From: Arcuatula senhousia
Lineage: Eukaryota > Mollusca > Bivalvia > Mytilida > Mytilidae
Assembly: GCA_963971305.1 (NCBI GenBank)
Contig: OZ020307.1
Span: 64,601,702-64,665,701 of the forward strand
Length of the DNA: 64,000 bases
Direction of reading: 5' to 3'
Positions 47,538 through 60,633 of this stretch are shown here, in pieces. Position numbers and translations under genes: made by a program. The notes beneath the pieces are model-generated. The model searched no databases and had not been told where the DNA came from. It saw nothing but the letters and a program-made list of their open reading frames with translations. How positions within the stretch are numbered: the stretch's first letter is position 1; the number at the start of each line of letters is the position of its first letter.

Positions 47538-50500
47538 GGGACCTGTAATATTTCTGTTTTGTTTTCCCGTCTTACATTACCTCCCCCCCCCCCGGTAACA
47601 AAGTTGCGGGTTTAGGAATCAGACTGTCTGTCTATCTGTCTGTCTGTCCGTATGTACATGTCTGCCTGTCTGTTCACATATCTCACATGCACAGCTCCTT
47701 CTCAATCGATAAATGCATTTTGATGAAACGTTACATGAAAAAGTACATATGTAAATGTGTTTATTGCTTAAATTTATTGCAATTATAATAATATAATTGC
47801 ATATAATCATTTAGGGGATAATTGGACTTCAATTTTATATTATTTATATTTTTTGTATAAAGTTCAATTATAATATCTAGTATCTTGGTATCCTTTTGTT
47901 ATCTTTCACAGCAATTATTATTCAATACAATAGCAATACAAAATCAATTAGTATTATGAAAAAAAAATTCTTGCCGTTATGGAAAAGAAAAAATACATCA
48001 TTTTTCAATTAACCCGTACATTTTGTCGTAATTGTTTAGGTGTACGAATATAGGCTTAATATATTTGCCTAATTGATGCAGGATTTTTGCAAAAAATATA
48101 CAACAATTTATTTTCTTTCTGTGAGAAAAGTTTCTTGACTATTAAATAGTTATTTCCCTAAACATGAAATGAACGTGTAAAATTTCAAAACAAGCAAATA
48201 AAAAATTTAATCATTACCCTCCAGTAAATACCTAATATAAGTTTCTTAAATTCAAATTTTAAAAATTGCAGGAGTGAGGCAAATATGGGATGCAAAGGTC
48301 AATTAGGCCCTTCAAATGTCAAATAATAAATGGTAATACCAAATTTACCGACCTTGGAGGATCAATCTCAAATGTCCAAAAGAAAAGACAAAAAAAGGAA
48401 ACATACCGGAAAATTGAAGACCGCAATGATTTTGACTTGGTACAGATATTTCAAAAGATTTTGTGGATTTTACAAGGTTTAAGTAGAGAACTGGGAACCG
48501 GGGATCCTCCCTCTGTAACAAATAAATATTAAAACAATGTTCCAGACAATAAATTTTGCTACGCGTTTTCTCTTTCTAAGACTCATCAGAGGCGCTGTAC
48601 CAAAACAACTGAAAATGCCAAACATTATAAAAATATGTAGAACATAGAAAAAGAAAACCACAAATGCCAAGCTGGAAACCAAGTTTTGCCTACGATCATC
48701 CTGTGTTAGGGGCTTACGATTGTTACTATTTCAAAATTTAAATGGATCATTTGATGTGTTCTTAAACACAAAAGTGTTGAATCCGGGGTAGCGTGCACTT
48801 TCTGGAAGAATTTTCTGTTAGGCCTAAAAAGCAATTAAAACAAGACAAGTTCGTTCATACGCTGTCGTGATGAAGATGTGTGGACATGCAATTACGCGAT
48901 CCAAATGAATGTGAATTAATGCCATTAACAAAATGTAAAAAAAAACATTAAAACACATATGACATGCCAATAGTATTTAGTGCCTGGTTGGTACCGACGA
49001 TGGCGAAAATGTAACTTTTATAAATTTATGTTTTTGGAGGAATGAAAGGATATTTCAGGAAATAATTCAATTAAAACACTTGCTTAGGGAAAATACGGAT
49101 TAGGAATATGGCAGATGTAGATATCTCCTTCCGATGCAAATTGTCAATATTGAAACTGGTTATTGATAGCAAATTCTACTCATGCATGTATCATTCTCTC
49201 AGGCTAAACAGGGTATAATTGAATTGCATAACACTAAATACAGTGTTCTGTATAAGATATAAAGGTAATAACAAAACTACCGAACTTGAATGATTAATCT
49301 CACAGTCCAGAGAAAATGACAAAAACGAATCAGTCATACCGGAGAATTGGTGGATCGCAATGGTCCTGACTTGGTACAGGCATTTCAAACGAAATGGTGG
49401 GTTAAACCAGGTTTTATGGCGCCAAACCTCCCTCTTCCATTGTGATCTTAGGATCCGGTAATGACCATAGAACACAACATAGTTGTGAGACACAATAGGG
49501 ATATTGAGTTGATCACCTCGGTACAGCAGACCAGTCAATGTATGTAAGAATGTAAGAGTAATTAAAAAGCAGTTAGATTCAATTAATGCATCATTTCTAT
49601 TGAAATAAAAAGTTTCAAATGCCAATTTTGTTTCAAATTAAGTGATTATCTTAGAAGGTGTTTATTTGTCGTTTTTTTCTGCAAAACTAGAGCAAAAAAC
49701 AAAATAAACGACTAAAGGGTTGAGGAGTTAATTAAACCAAGTGCATTACCTCTAAACCAAAAAGGGATGCTTCACCAATATCACATTTCAGCAAAATTGT
49801 AACATACAAATAATAATTGACAGAACTCGAGTCATGGCATTATTGCACTTGATCGAAATTGCGAATATTTAGTACATCATTGTTCCAACAGAACCACACA
49901 CCGGCGAAATTGAAGAAGTCAATGTACCTGACTTGTTACAGGCATATCAAAAGAACTAGTGGTTTAAACTAGATTTTATGGCGAAAAAAAAACGTCTTAC
50001 CCATTGCGATCTTAGGACCGGTAGAAACACAAAACTCAAAAAACATTGTCAGACAACAAATAGCCAAACATTATTCCCAACAATTACGAATCATTTTGTC
50101 TGCCATAACTTTTTAATGGTTTCAAATTTTAAGAGATCGTATGTGACGTTTGTTTTTATAACCTTGGTCTAAAAGCCAATCGAATCACGGAGAAACGGTG
50201 TGTGATGAAAAGATAAAAAAAAAACTTTATACAAGGCCTGAGATATATCATAAGCTGTGAAATAAAAATACCATATACAATAAGTAGGTATGTTTCTTTC
50301 AAGTTAGACAATTTTCAAAATTGAATTTAAGTCGTTTCTTTTATCGGATAGTTTTGTATTTGGACCACACGAGTTAAATTCGAGATGCAAATCCAAAAAT
50401 GACATTAAACATTAGGCTCGTTGATTTCTTTATAGTTTGATTTTGGAGAATAAATTGTCAAACGATGCGCTGTTGACAGAGAGGATTTAATTAACATATC

Positions 50501-51286
50501 TGAAAGTGATATTAAAAGACTTTGATTCTTTAATTTTCTTGTTATTTATTGTATTCTGTCTCGTAAGAGTATAAAAACAAGTTGGCATGGGTATGAGCAC
50601 AGTTTGTACCCCTTGGAATGCCAACCACCTCAAAATGTGACAAATATTTTGTCGTTTTATCTTGATGAAATGTTTTGGGGAAATCTAAAATCATAGCTTA
50701 AACGAAAGTACAAGAATTGAAAAAAAAGCCTTTTGAATAAGTTTTGTCAGACAACTTTTTCAATTCTCGTGTGGTTTACAAAATGGAAAAATCAAACGTT
50801 TTCAAAGAATGAACCTCAGAAAATAATAGGGATTTTAAATTTTCGAACAATGTATTTGAATTTTTTTACAAGTTATCATGGGGGGTTTAATGGGGCGAAA
50901 GAAATACAAATAATAAAATATAACATATACATATTTATATTATATCTCATCATTCCAATATAATACAGTGGGTAAAAAAAATCATTTTTTTCAACGGAAC
51001 AAACTTAATGACATAACAAAAATATGGAGATATGTGCCCATGGGCTACGCATTTCAGAAATAAAATGTAGGAACCGACAGGTCTGAAAATTGCATAGGAC
51101 AAACAGTTTGTCATACTTAAAAATCGTGATAAATTTCAATGTTTTCTCCTGTATGGCTGCTGAGGACATGTCATCGAGGGGCATAGAAATATTTATGATA
51201 CTTCCCTTAATGTGGCGAGTAATAAAAACTATTGAGTAAGAAAATAAACTATGAAGATCACATCATCACACTGTTACAGTTTCTTA

Positions 51287-51489
51287 CTATAACAACTTAT
51301 CATGGATAACTTTCTTTGTCATCAGTTTCATCATCCTGTATCGTGTAATAGGTGAGAATTGTTTGGACGAGTTATAGTTCCTTTCTAACTGTAATATACA
51401 ATCCCTCACTATGGCACAATCACGTTTTAAATCCCTTATTTGGCTCCGCAATTCTTTGTTTTCTTCTGTCAACTCTTCTTTTGTCATCA
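51287..51489 (-). CDS. Copy C exon 3
   Basis: Same protein as copies A and B; silent differences include Pro CCT, Asp GAT, Leu TTA and Val GTG. Acceptor TTTTCAG. Confidence 0.82.
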
Positions 51490-54400
51490 CTGAAAATACA
51501 AATGTACAAGTGAATGTTAAAAAAAGATTATCATGGTCTTTACTGTTTTTTATCTCAGCCTTTTTCGGAAAAAAAATACCATAGAGTATTTTCGTGGGTT
51601 GATTAAAAATGCCGGCTCGTGGTTCTGAAGTTTGCAGTATGAAAAGCTATGTAAAATTTCATTCGAGGGGAATCAAATTTGGTGGATCAGCACCACCTAC
51701 GAAAACCACAAACATTGATATCCCCTTGAAATAATGAAACCAGAGTAAAAAAATCTAAAAAGAATAAATAATCTTTTTTTGCTAAATCGTTCAAATTTTG
51801 TCCCATTTCACCTTGAAATAGATATAAACTTTTACGTATCACTTTGTTAGTTTGTTTTACAATTTGATTCTTATTGGAATTCAAATAAAATCTAATGTTT
51901 ATAACAGAACGTGGTGTAATGAATATCAATCTGTAAGAGAGAGAATAGTTTTTTCAAGAGTAATTAAGATTAAAGACAATTTATAGTGAATCCATGGACG
52001 TTTAACCGACGTTTCTTATCTGTAATAATAGCGAGAAATCATTTGCCGGTTTTCGCTGGAAGCTGAATGAATGCAATCTCACCATTAAAATACATAGGAG
52101 AAGTGCCACCAGACTCTTTGGTAGAATGAATTGAATCATCCGTAGTAAACAACTAGACATAAAGTTACTTTCCTAAACATATCAATTTAAAATCAATGTC
52201 GTTGACAAGCCAGACAAAAAATGGCCAAAATTGCAATTTGTAGAACAATATACAGGAAGTTTCGGGACAAATCCGGATAATAGATTGATGAAATGTAATC
52301 ATTTCCCTTATAAATGCTTATACAAATATCAATGTATTCATTTTCTGTCTGATTCTATATTTAAACCTAGGTTTTGTGGTCGTGTTATTGGTTTGGAGTG
52401 ATTTAGCGAACGTTGTGTCTGACAAATTTACTAAGTCTATTTACGGATTTATTTTCTGTCTCACTTTTCATATACTTGGATTTGGTTCTTAAGATCATCT
52501 CATTTATTTTTTACTAAATAATTATACAGTTCAAGAAAACGTGTTTTTGTATGTCTGATTATAGTTTGGACTCATCAGAAACTTTTTTTAGACAACAGAC
52601 AATGCGTGATGCAGTAAGTTCACGATGGCGCGGAAGTTCACTGAGCAGAAACGGGTGGCACTTTTGTCGAAATATGATTAAATATATTTTTGATTGTAAA
52701 TACGATCTAAACAACAAAAGTGAAACATATCATTATACTATAACTGTTATAAAGGTACGCATATAAAATCAACAAATAGTATATGTAATCATATTAATAT
52801 TACATATATTTACAATAAGTATACACATGCAATGACATTCATATTAATTGTCAGGTTAATTATGTATTGTATTCTTTATGTCACTTTATATAGGCCTTAA
52901 CCATCTATTGTAGTTGAGTTAGAGCTAAAACAATTATTCTATTCTATTCTATTTTATTCTATCAACAACGACGTTTCTGCAAAATAGACCATAACCAAAT
53001 TGTCTTTCCAACATAAAATTAACGTAAAATTAACGTTAAACTCGATTAACATGCACTCATTTCACATTAAGTGTAACACTAATTAAATGTTACTTTGATG
53101 CTATTTTAAGATAAAGATTTTAACATTGATCAAATTAACGTTTAATTAGTGTTAAACTTTTAAAATTTCCTGTTAAATAATGCGACGTCAAATTAAGTTT
53201 TAACATCAAATTAACAATCGAAGCTTGATTAATACTTATCTAACGTTAAATTAACGTTAACATTGCCTGTGTAATAGTTGGAGTTTTCTTTAATGTCTTT
53301 TTCTTAATGCCATACCAAAACCAAATATAACTGATCGGTTCCACGATGCTAAGTGAGATTGATTGTTATTTTCGCATTATTATTTTTGTGGTGCCACAGA
53401 ATGAAATTCAAGCTCTAAACAAATGTGCAAAGCTTTAACCAGAATCTATGAAAGTGACTTGAAGTCTTTTGATAATCAAACGAATAGTAAGTACATGAAA
53501 CTGAAGGGAAAATTAAGAGACTATGTAAAAAAATTGTCAAAAATTTTTCCCATGTCTCAAATTGCAAGGATTTATTTTGTATTAGGATAAAATTGACAAT
53601 CAAAATAGTGGTCACTAACAAGCTAAAAAAGCTACATATATATATGGAAATAAAATGGACATAAAATTTTGTTTTGTTCAAGTCACAAATTTGTATAAAA
53701 AATAACCTGAATATTTTCTTTCTCTGTTCTTGGCAATTTCCAGATTGTATGAAAATTCTTTGCTATTATGTAGACTGTCACGTGACTCGTCAGATTTGAT
53801 ATGAAGATGAAGAACACATCTCTTTATCATGCCCTTTAACTTTTTGTATCTTCGGAATGGGTCACAGTCTTTAGACCGTTCGTAATCATTTGATAACTGC
53901 TCAACAATGTGTTTGAGTCTCTTGTATTCTTTCTGTAAGGTCTCTGCTTCTGCTGATAAGTGTTCGTTGACTTGTCTTGGATCGGATTTCGTTGCAACTT
54001 TGTTACTGCATGCTGAAACGAACAACAAAAACATAATTTTAGATGTATGATTACAAACATTAAAGGTAATTAAAACTCTTGTGGAGCACATTAGTTACTC
54101 TCATTTGTATAAGTTAACTCTAGCTTCAACTCGCTGATCAATTGTTGTTCAGTTCTTTATTAAGTTTTGTATTTTGGTTTTGTTCTGTAGGGTTAAGTGA
54201 ATAAAGACATTTATTTTATAATATAACATTAAATAAGAACTTTTGAAAACTTGGGTATTCAAATTAACAATTGATTTTTTTAAGACTCTTTGATATTGTC
54301 ATAGAAATTATAAAAATCTAAATGATGAAGTATTTCTGATGCCTTGTATCCTTTGTCATTGCATGCTGAGCTCATTAATCAAATCTTAAGGCGTTGACTT

Positions 54401-56145
54401 TCATGTCGGACGATTGGATTAATTGAAGGATTATATATTTACATTTTATCCTTACTATATTTGTTATGTTATACGTCGAAGCATATTTCTCCAATTCTAT
54501 GTATATGAATAATACATGAGACATGTGATAGATTTGAAAATAACCATTAGACAAGTGAAGTCTCCACAAGAACCTGCATTAAAAGCTTGAAATTCTATAA
54601 TATGGAAACATATTTTAATATTTAATATGTCAATTACATAATATGTTTAATTTGAATTCGTCTAATTGCAATGTGCATGTAGTTAATCTATATGTAGATT
54701 TTTTTTATGTAAACTGGGATCCCGAGTAAAAATCTTCATACATGAATGTTTGAACGTCTAAGCTAACGTATTTACTTTCTGTACATTTCTGAATTCCGTT
54801 CTTTCAATGAGCCCGAAATTCCTTGATTATTCATTTCCCATGACCTGGGTATATATCTGTTAGGCCAAAGGACAAGGCCGCTTAAGATATTGACCAGAAT
54901 GCTACATTATTTTTAGCTCACCTGGACCACAGGTCCATGTGAGTCTTTACCATTACTTGGCGTCCGTCGTGGTCTGTCGTCCGTAAACATTTTTTTTCAA
55001 AAATCTTCTCCTCTGAACCTACTGAACAGAATTTTATGAAACTTTGTAAGAATGGTCCTTAGGGTGTCCAGCAGGGTTTCAGGTTTTGATCTGTAAAAAA
55101 ACATGACCGCCGTTGCTAAAAAAAGCCCATGGGGGTCAGACTACTGTTTTTGACTTGTTAATCAAAACGTATATGAGATAGTAAATATATGATGCATCTT
55201 TCATTCTTCGGCATCAAAAGATCTACAAAATTTACCATTAGGTCAAAGTTGTCAGATGACTCTTTAAAGGAGTTATGGTCCTTTTAAAATAGGGTTTTCT
55301 CATGTTTTTGCCCTATAGAATGAAAACTAGTGCATATAGAGAAAAGCTGTTGCTCAAACTTTCAGTTTACAAAAGTCTAAATTGGGTCGAAGATGTCAGA
55401 TGACCCCTTATAGGAATTATGGCCCTTTAAAGTTCAAACATAACCTTTTTTTATATTTTTGCCCTATAGAACGAAATTTTTTGTAGATAGAGAAAAGCTG
55501 GTGCTTTCTTAAATAATCAGCTCATTGAACTCTAAATTGGGTCTAAGATGTCGGATAGTCCGTTATAAAGGTATTAGCTCATGGAAGACATCCTGACATC
55601 CTTAAAGCTCAAGGACCAGGTGAGCGATCCAGGCTCCTGGGGCCTCATATTTATGAAGTGTGTTTCCTTCAAGTTGTTTTAATGACTTTATCCGATCAAC
55701 TCTATTAGAGCTCCTTTGCTTATGTGACCTTTCCTTAAGGTTGCCTTTATTCGACATGCATTGAACAATTTCTTGATTATCAAGTTTAAATATCAATCTG
55801 GGATTTGATGTAAAAATCTAAGGCAATGTGGAGGAAAGTCTGTCATAGCATGATCCATTATAAGACTTAACTACGTCATAATAAAGAGACAACATGCCTA
55901 TGATATGTAATATCTGAAGAATTTTTCGCTTAATTTCATTTCTTATGGAAATAGCAATGTGTGTAATGCATTCTTTAAGTTATCTACATCCTATCTCTAA
56001 TTTAATTAATATAAATCAGATTTAAAAACCATCGCCCCCATTTTAATCAACAAGAAATTACTTATAATTCAAAGATATACCAGTGCATTTGATACGGGAA
56101 ATCTCAGAGAAGCAGAGGAGAAACGTTACATCGACAAAAAGGAAT
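51287..56145 (-). CDS. Secreted two-module coiled-coil protein, copy C (start of exon 1 missing)
   Basis: Exons 3 (51287-51489) and 2 (53707-54012) are intact. Exon 1 keeps LLCFSEISRIKCT and ACT-G with donor GTATAT (exon end 56081), phase-compatible with exon 2, but a deletion has removed its 5' part, including the ATG, joining it near 56145 to downstream unit sequence. No in-frame ATG is seen at the junction. As drawn it lacks a start and a full signal peptide. Either a recent pseudogene or a gene with another first exon upstream. Confidence 0.6.
52732..52968 (+). mobile_element. Retroposon with (TTCTA)n tail in intron 2, copy C
   Basis: Orthologous to 43783-44018 in unit B, with a slightly longer pentanucleotide tail and a short deletion near 52755. 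Absent from unit A. Confidence 0.7.
53010..53280. repeat. AACGTT-rich palindromic cluster in intron 2 (C)
   Basis: Matches 44070-44340, including TTAACGTTAAACTCGATTAA and TAACGTTAAATTAACGTTAA. Confidence 0.6.
53707..54012 (-). CDS. Copy C exon 2
   Basis: 306 nt, phase 1 on both sides; protein identical to copy B. Silent differences include Glu GAA in KEFSYN and Val GTT in HIVEQL. Confidence 0.8.
54911..55646 (-). mobile_element. Tandem-repeat element family 3, copy in unit C (best-preserved ends)
   Basis: The minus-strand 3' end is a hairpin, CTCACATGGACC-TGT-GGTCCAGGTGAG (54917-54943), followed at once by CTAAAA. Its 5' end GCTCACCTGGTCC is complementary to part of that hairpin, giving the subterminal inverted repeat. 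A GTC-rich microsatellite is near 54960-54980 and three diverged units of about 160 bp lie between. Same site as copies in A and B. Confidence 0.78.
56081..56145 (-). pseudogene. Copy C exon 1, 5'-deleted
   Basis: Reads FLVDVTFLLCFSEISRIKCT with donor GTATAT; the ATG and first residues are lost at the deletion joint with sequence containing ATGAAACGTTACATG. Confidence 0.6.
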
Positions 56146-57673
56146 TTTGATGAAACGTTACATGAAACAGAACATACATGACATACATGTCTTAATTTTA
56201 TTGCAATTTATAATAATATAATTGCATATAATCATTTAGGGGATAATAGGACTTCAATTTTATATTTTTTATATTTTTTTGTTAAAATAAATCTCAAGAA
56301 TAAGCTCTGGTATCTTGATATCTTTTTGTAAGCTCTCTCACAGCAATTCTTCTTCAATAAATCAATTACTATTATGAAAAAAAATCTTGCCGTTATGGAA
56401 AAGAAAAAATACATCCTTTTTCCATTAACCCGTACTTTTTGTCGTAATTGTTTAGGTGTACGAATATAGGCTTAATTTATTTGCATAATTGATGCAGGAT
56501 TTTTTGCAAAAAAATATACAACAATAAATCTTTTTCTGTGAGAAAATGTTCTTGGGTATTATTAAGTTATTTCCCTTAATATGAAATGAACGTATAGAAT
56601 TTCATAACGAAGCAAATAAAAAAATGAATCATTAACTTCCAGTAAATATCAATATAACTTTCTTAAATTCAAATTTTAAAAATTGCAGGAGTGAAGCAAA
56701 TATGGGATGCAGAAGTCAATTAGGCCCTTCAAATATCAAATAATAAATGGTAATACCAAATTTACCGACCTTGAAGGATCAATCTCAAATAAGGTTTTGA
56801 CTTGGTACAGGCATTTCAAAAGATTTTGTAGGTTTACCAGGTTTCAGTAGAGAACTGAAAATTGGGGACCCTCCCCATGTAACAAATAAAAATTAAAACA
56901 AAGTTCCAGACAATAAATTTTGCTACGCGTTTTCTCTTTCTAAGACTCATCAGGGGCGCTCTACCCAAACAACTGAAAATGCCAAACATTATAAAAATAT
57001 GTAGAACATAGAAAAATAAAACCGGAAATGCCAAACTGGAAACCATGTCGTGCCTAAGATCATCCTGTGTCTGAGATAGGGAGAAACTTACGGTTTTTAC
57101 TTTTTCAAAATTTAAACGGATGATTTTTAGCTTTGATGTGTTCTTTAACACAGAAGTGTTGATACCGGGGTAGCCTGGATAAGTAGGTTCTAAATTCAGA
57201 TACTTGGATGTTTCTAATAACACGCAGATATTTTTCTTTTATTTCAAGAGTTGACGTAAAATTTATTAATTTACAACTACCGCCAAGGCACGTGTCCTGT
57301 GCCATTGTACAGTGGCCGAATTCGACTGTAAATGTGAGCTTCCTTTGAAAATTGTTAAATAAAACACATTTTTATATTAATTAACACAATTCTCAAGAGT
57401 TTATAGCGTACATATCATGTGGCACCAGAAAAAAATACGTAATCATCATGCAATATATCGAAAATGTCGTTTAGTAGGTGTCAAAAGCGATTAACACAGT
57501 CAATCATCGTCATTAAATATCTATCAATGTGTTATTTGTTTATTTATATTTACATTTTTGTACTTCTTTCCCTTTCTGAGATGTAAAATGAATATCAATA
57601 AAGGAAAGTAAAAAAATCCTTAACTTGAATTTCAAAGCATTATAAAATTAGATGAATTAAACATGTTAAATGA

Positions 57674-57940
57674 TTACCACGTCCTGAATTTTATTGATAA
57701 AAAAAACATGTGCTCAAACCCCGCGCAATAGGTTGGAATCAAACACCAACTATTTTAATGCCTTTCAGGATATAAAAGCAGTGATCAAATCCCTTACTTT
57801 GCTCACATTAAGACCACGTCCAGAATTTTATTGATAAAAAAACATGTGCCATAACCCCATTAAGGACAGTTATTGACAAAAAATAAGTTTGGCATCAAAC
57901 ACCAACCATTTTAATGCCTTTTGGGTTTGCTCACATTTAG
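57674..57940. repeat. Imperfect 138-bp tandem pair
   Basis: CCACGTCCTGAATTTTATTG, AAAACATGTG, AATCAAACACCAACTATTTT and AATGCCTTT recur about 138 bp later as CCACGTCCAGAATTTTATTG, AAAACATGTG, CATCAAACACCAACCATTTT. No coding content. Not seen in units A or B. Confidence 0.65.
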
Positions 57941-58314
57941 TAGAAAATTTTAACACAGGAATGATTCTTGTTTAACAATGATGGTTCATGATTTTCAGAA
58001 ATACTCACTTAAACATTAAAGGAGTACCAATAGGGCCCGGCAATAGGGTAAGGCTAAAAAAAATTTAAGCGATGTTCTTTCCTACGCTGTCGTGATGAAG
58101 ATGTGTGGACATGCTATTATGCAATCCAAATGTATGTGAGAAAATGTAAAAAAAAACATTAAACACTTATTGCAGGCCAATAGTATTTAGTGCATAGCTG
58201 GTTCCGAGGATGGTGAAAATAAAACTTTTATTAATTTATGTTTCTTAAGAGAATGTAACGATATTCCAGGAAATATTTCAACTAAAAGCACTTGTTTGGG
58301 GAAAAACGGATTAA

Positions 58315-59160
58315 GAATATTGCAGATGTAGATATTTCCTTCCGATGCAGATTGTCAATATTGAAACTGGTTATTGTAATTAAGTAATTGATAGCGAATT
58401 CTACCCACGCATGTATCTTTCTCTTAGGCTAAACAGGATATAATTGAATTACATAACTCTAAAAACAGTGTTCTGTATAAGAATGTAAAGTAATTATACA
58501 GCAGTTAGATTTTATTAATGCATCGTTTCAAATAAAGCGAATGGTTTCAAATGCCAATTATTGCGTCAAATTAACAAGTTGTGGTTATCTTGGAAGGTAT
58601 TTATTGATCGAAAAGTTGTAAAAAAAAAGCATAAAGCAAACTAAGGGGCAATTAATGAAGCTGTTGGAAATTTTAAAACCACAATCAACTGAACAGACCT
58701 CAAACAAATGCAATAGTGCTCCTGACGCACATTTCGACTATTTAGCGCCCCATGTTGCCACAGAACTACAAATAAGTTTTAAAAAATAAAAATCATCATA
58801 CTTAAAGAACGACCAAGAGGGGTGGGCAAAAATGCAAGATACCCACAAAATTAGACCGGATGGTGAAATCCAATAACAGGGTGACACAAAAAATTGAATG
58901 TAAGGGAAGTAATAACATCGGAAAAGAAGGACAACAAGTTATCTATCCTCTCCGATTAAATAATTGGTTGACAACCACATTTTTGAACTTTTGATTGGAA
59001 TTCGACGTAAGAAATAAAGGTAAAATTGGAGGATCAATTTAAATGTCCAAGAGCAGAGTCAAACCAAGAAAGACATACCGAAAAATTTGAAAATAGCAAT
59101 GGTCCTGACTTGGTACAGGCATTTCAAAAGAAATGGTGGGTTAAATCAGGTTTTATGTTT
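58315..59160 (-). repeat. Start of a fourth unit (D), truncated
   Basis: GCAGATGTAGATATTTCCTT and AGGCTAAACAGGATATAATT match the first 500 bp of units A to C. Homology breaks off before the region that would carry exon 3. A dispersed repeat follows at 59030-59160. Confidence 0.7.
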
Positions 59161-60633
59161 TAATTTAAAAAAGAAATCGTGTAATGAATAGTATAATTAC
59201 TACTGTCGCAAAAGTATTATCTTTAAAAATAGACTTTAAAAATTTAGACTTACATTTTTTTTAATATTTAAAAAGAAGAGCAAACAGTGACATCCTCAGT
59301 GAGATCTGATGCAAACAATAAACACTTTATAAATTGGTTCTTATATCAACTTTATACAAAGATCAAACTCCTAAACTTATTATCCAAACTGTGAAGAGGT
59401 TTACAAAGACGAAACTGTTATAGATTTATGACATTGCAAGTGCAAATGAACAGATGAAGGGAAATGGCTGAACTATAAAAAAAAACTGAGTGACCATATA
59501 ACTGTTTAAAATAATACTTTTGAGACAGTTGTAAAATCATATTCATTCCATTATTTCCTTTAAAATCTCCGCAAAATGTAACAGCCATACCGCTCATAAT
59601 CAAGTGCTATGCCTGCTTTCAAACATTTAGAAGGTATAGGACTTTAGACACAAGTCACATATCCGTCATGGTTGGATATGTTGGGAAAAAAGGGTTTCTT
59701 GCCCCCAGGACTACATAGAACGATTTTTTTGCATTAAAATGAAACCAGGGAAAATCAATTCAAAACAATAGTTACGACAGAACTCACATGTCGACCAAAG
59801 GAAATTTTCGCTATGTGATACTGGGTTCCGAAATTGTTAAACTCAATTCGCAAAAAATGACACGTGGTCAACAATTGACGTGCAATAAAGTAAATATCAC
59901 ATGTGTCCACCTCAACGTGACGTGACCGAATCAAATAACAGGACAGAAAAAGTACGATTTCAGCTTTCAAGAAGCAAGAGTAAAAATAGTGATTAAGAAT
60001 GTTAGAAGTCTTTAAAGAAGACGAAGACACAGCATAAATTTACTGAAAAGGCTACATGTACATTGAAGTAAAGCAAAGTCAAAAACGTAAAATCGCGAAG
60101 AAACATAGGCGAATGTCCTTTGGAAGTTGTTTACACCGGTAAGCAATTCGGACAAGAAATGTTCATGTAAAACAGTCATGATGGTTCATAATAATCAAGA
60201 TATATAGTTATAGATTTTGTTTTATATCATTTGAAGATATTTCCGTCTTTTCTTGGTGTGCATTGATTAATAAAAATCTTACTAGAAAATAAACCTAAAG
60301 CAGAGTATTTTCAAAAGATGTATTTTGGCTTATTTTAATTTGCTAAGCAGCAATGATTTGTATGAATTTATTTCTCACCAATTTCACGTGACAGTTCATG
60401 TCAGTCCGTGTGAGACAGTTTTTCAAGATTTAATTTGAAATTTGCACGTCCTTGTACCAAATATTGTCGAACAACTGATGGCTAAGATCAACATACGAAC
60501 ATACGACTGGGGTTTAAAAAAACATGGTAATCCTGCGAAAATGATACATGTAAGAGCAAAATTTCTACACAATCTCTTCTAAACTCTGACTTTTTCAAAA
60601 GGTTTGTAATGGGTAAAAAAGCATCAAGGTTAT
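59161..60633. other. Non-coding spacer
   Basis: No supportable gene, RNA or recognised repeat. Chance ORFs on the minus strand (59418-59603, 59755-60030) have no recognisable domain. Confidence 0.35.

Larger units (their letters stand above)
39710..49105 (-). repeat. Duplication unit B (9.4 kb)
   Basis: Starts with GGCAGATATAGATATTTCC and AGGCTAAACAGGATAT. Holds gene copy B. Unit-specific additions: the family 2 tandem-repeat element, a 121-bp TA MITE and a PLE tail in intron 1. Closely similar to unit C over most of its length. Confidence 0.82.
49105..58315 (-). repeat. Duplication unit C (9.2 kb)
   Basis: Starts with GGCAGATGTAGATATCTCC. Holds gene copy C. It has few unique insertions and serves as the empty-site reference for most elements in A and B. 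A deletion joins exon 1 at 56145 directly to sequence that in unit B lies near 47710. Confidence 0.82.
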
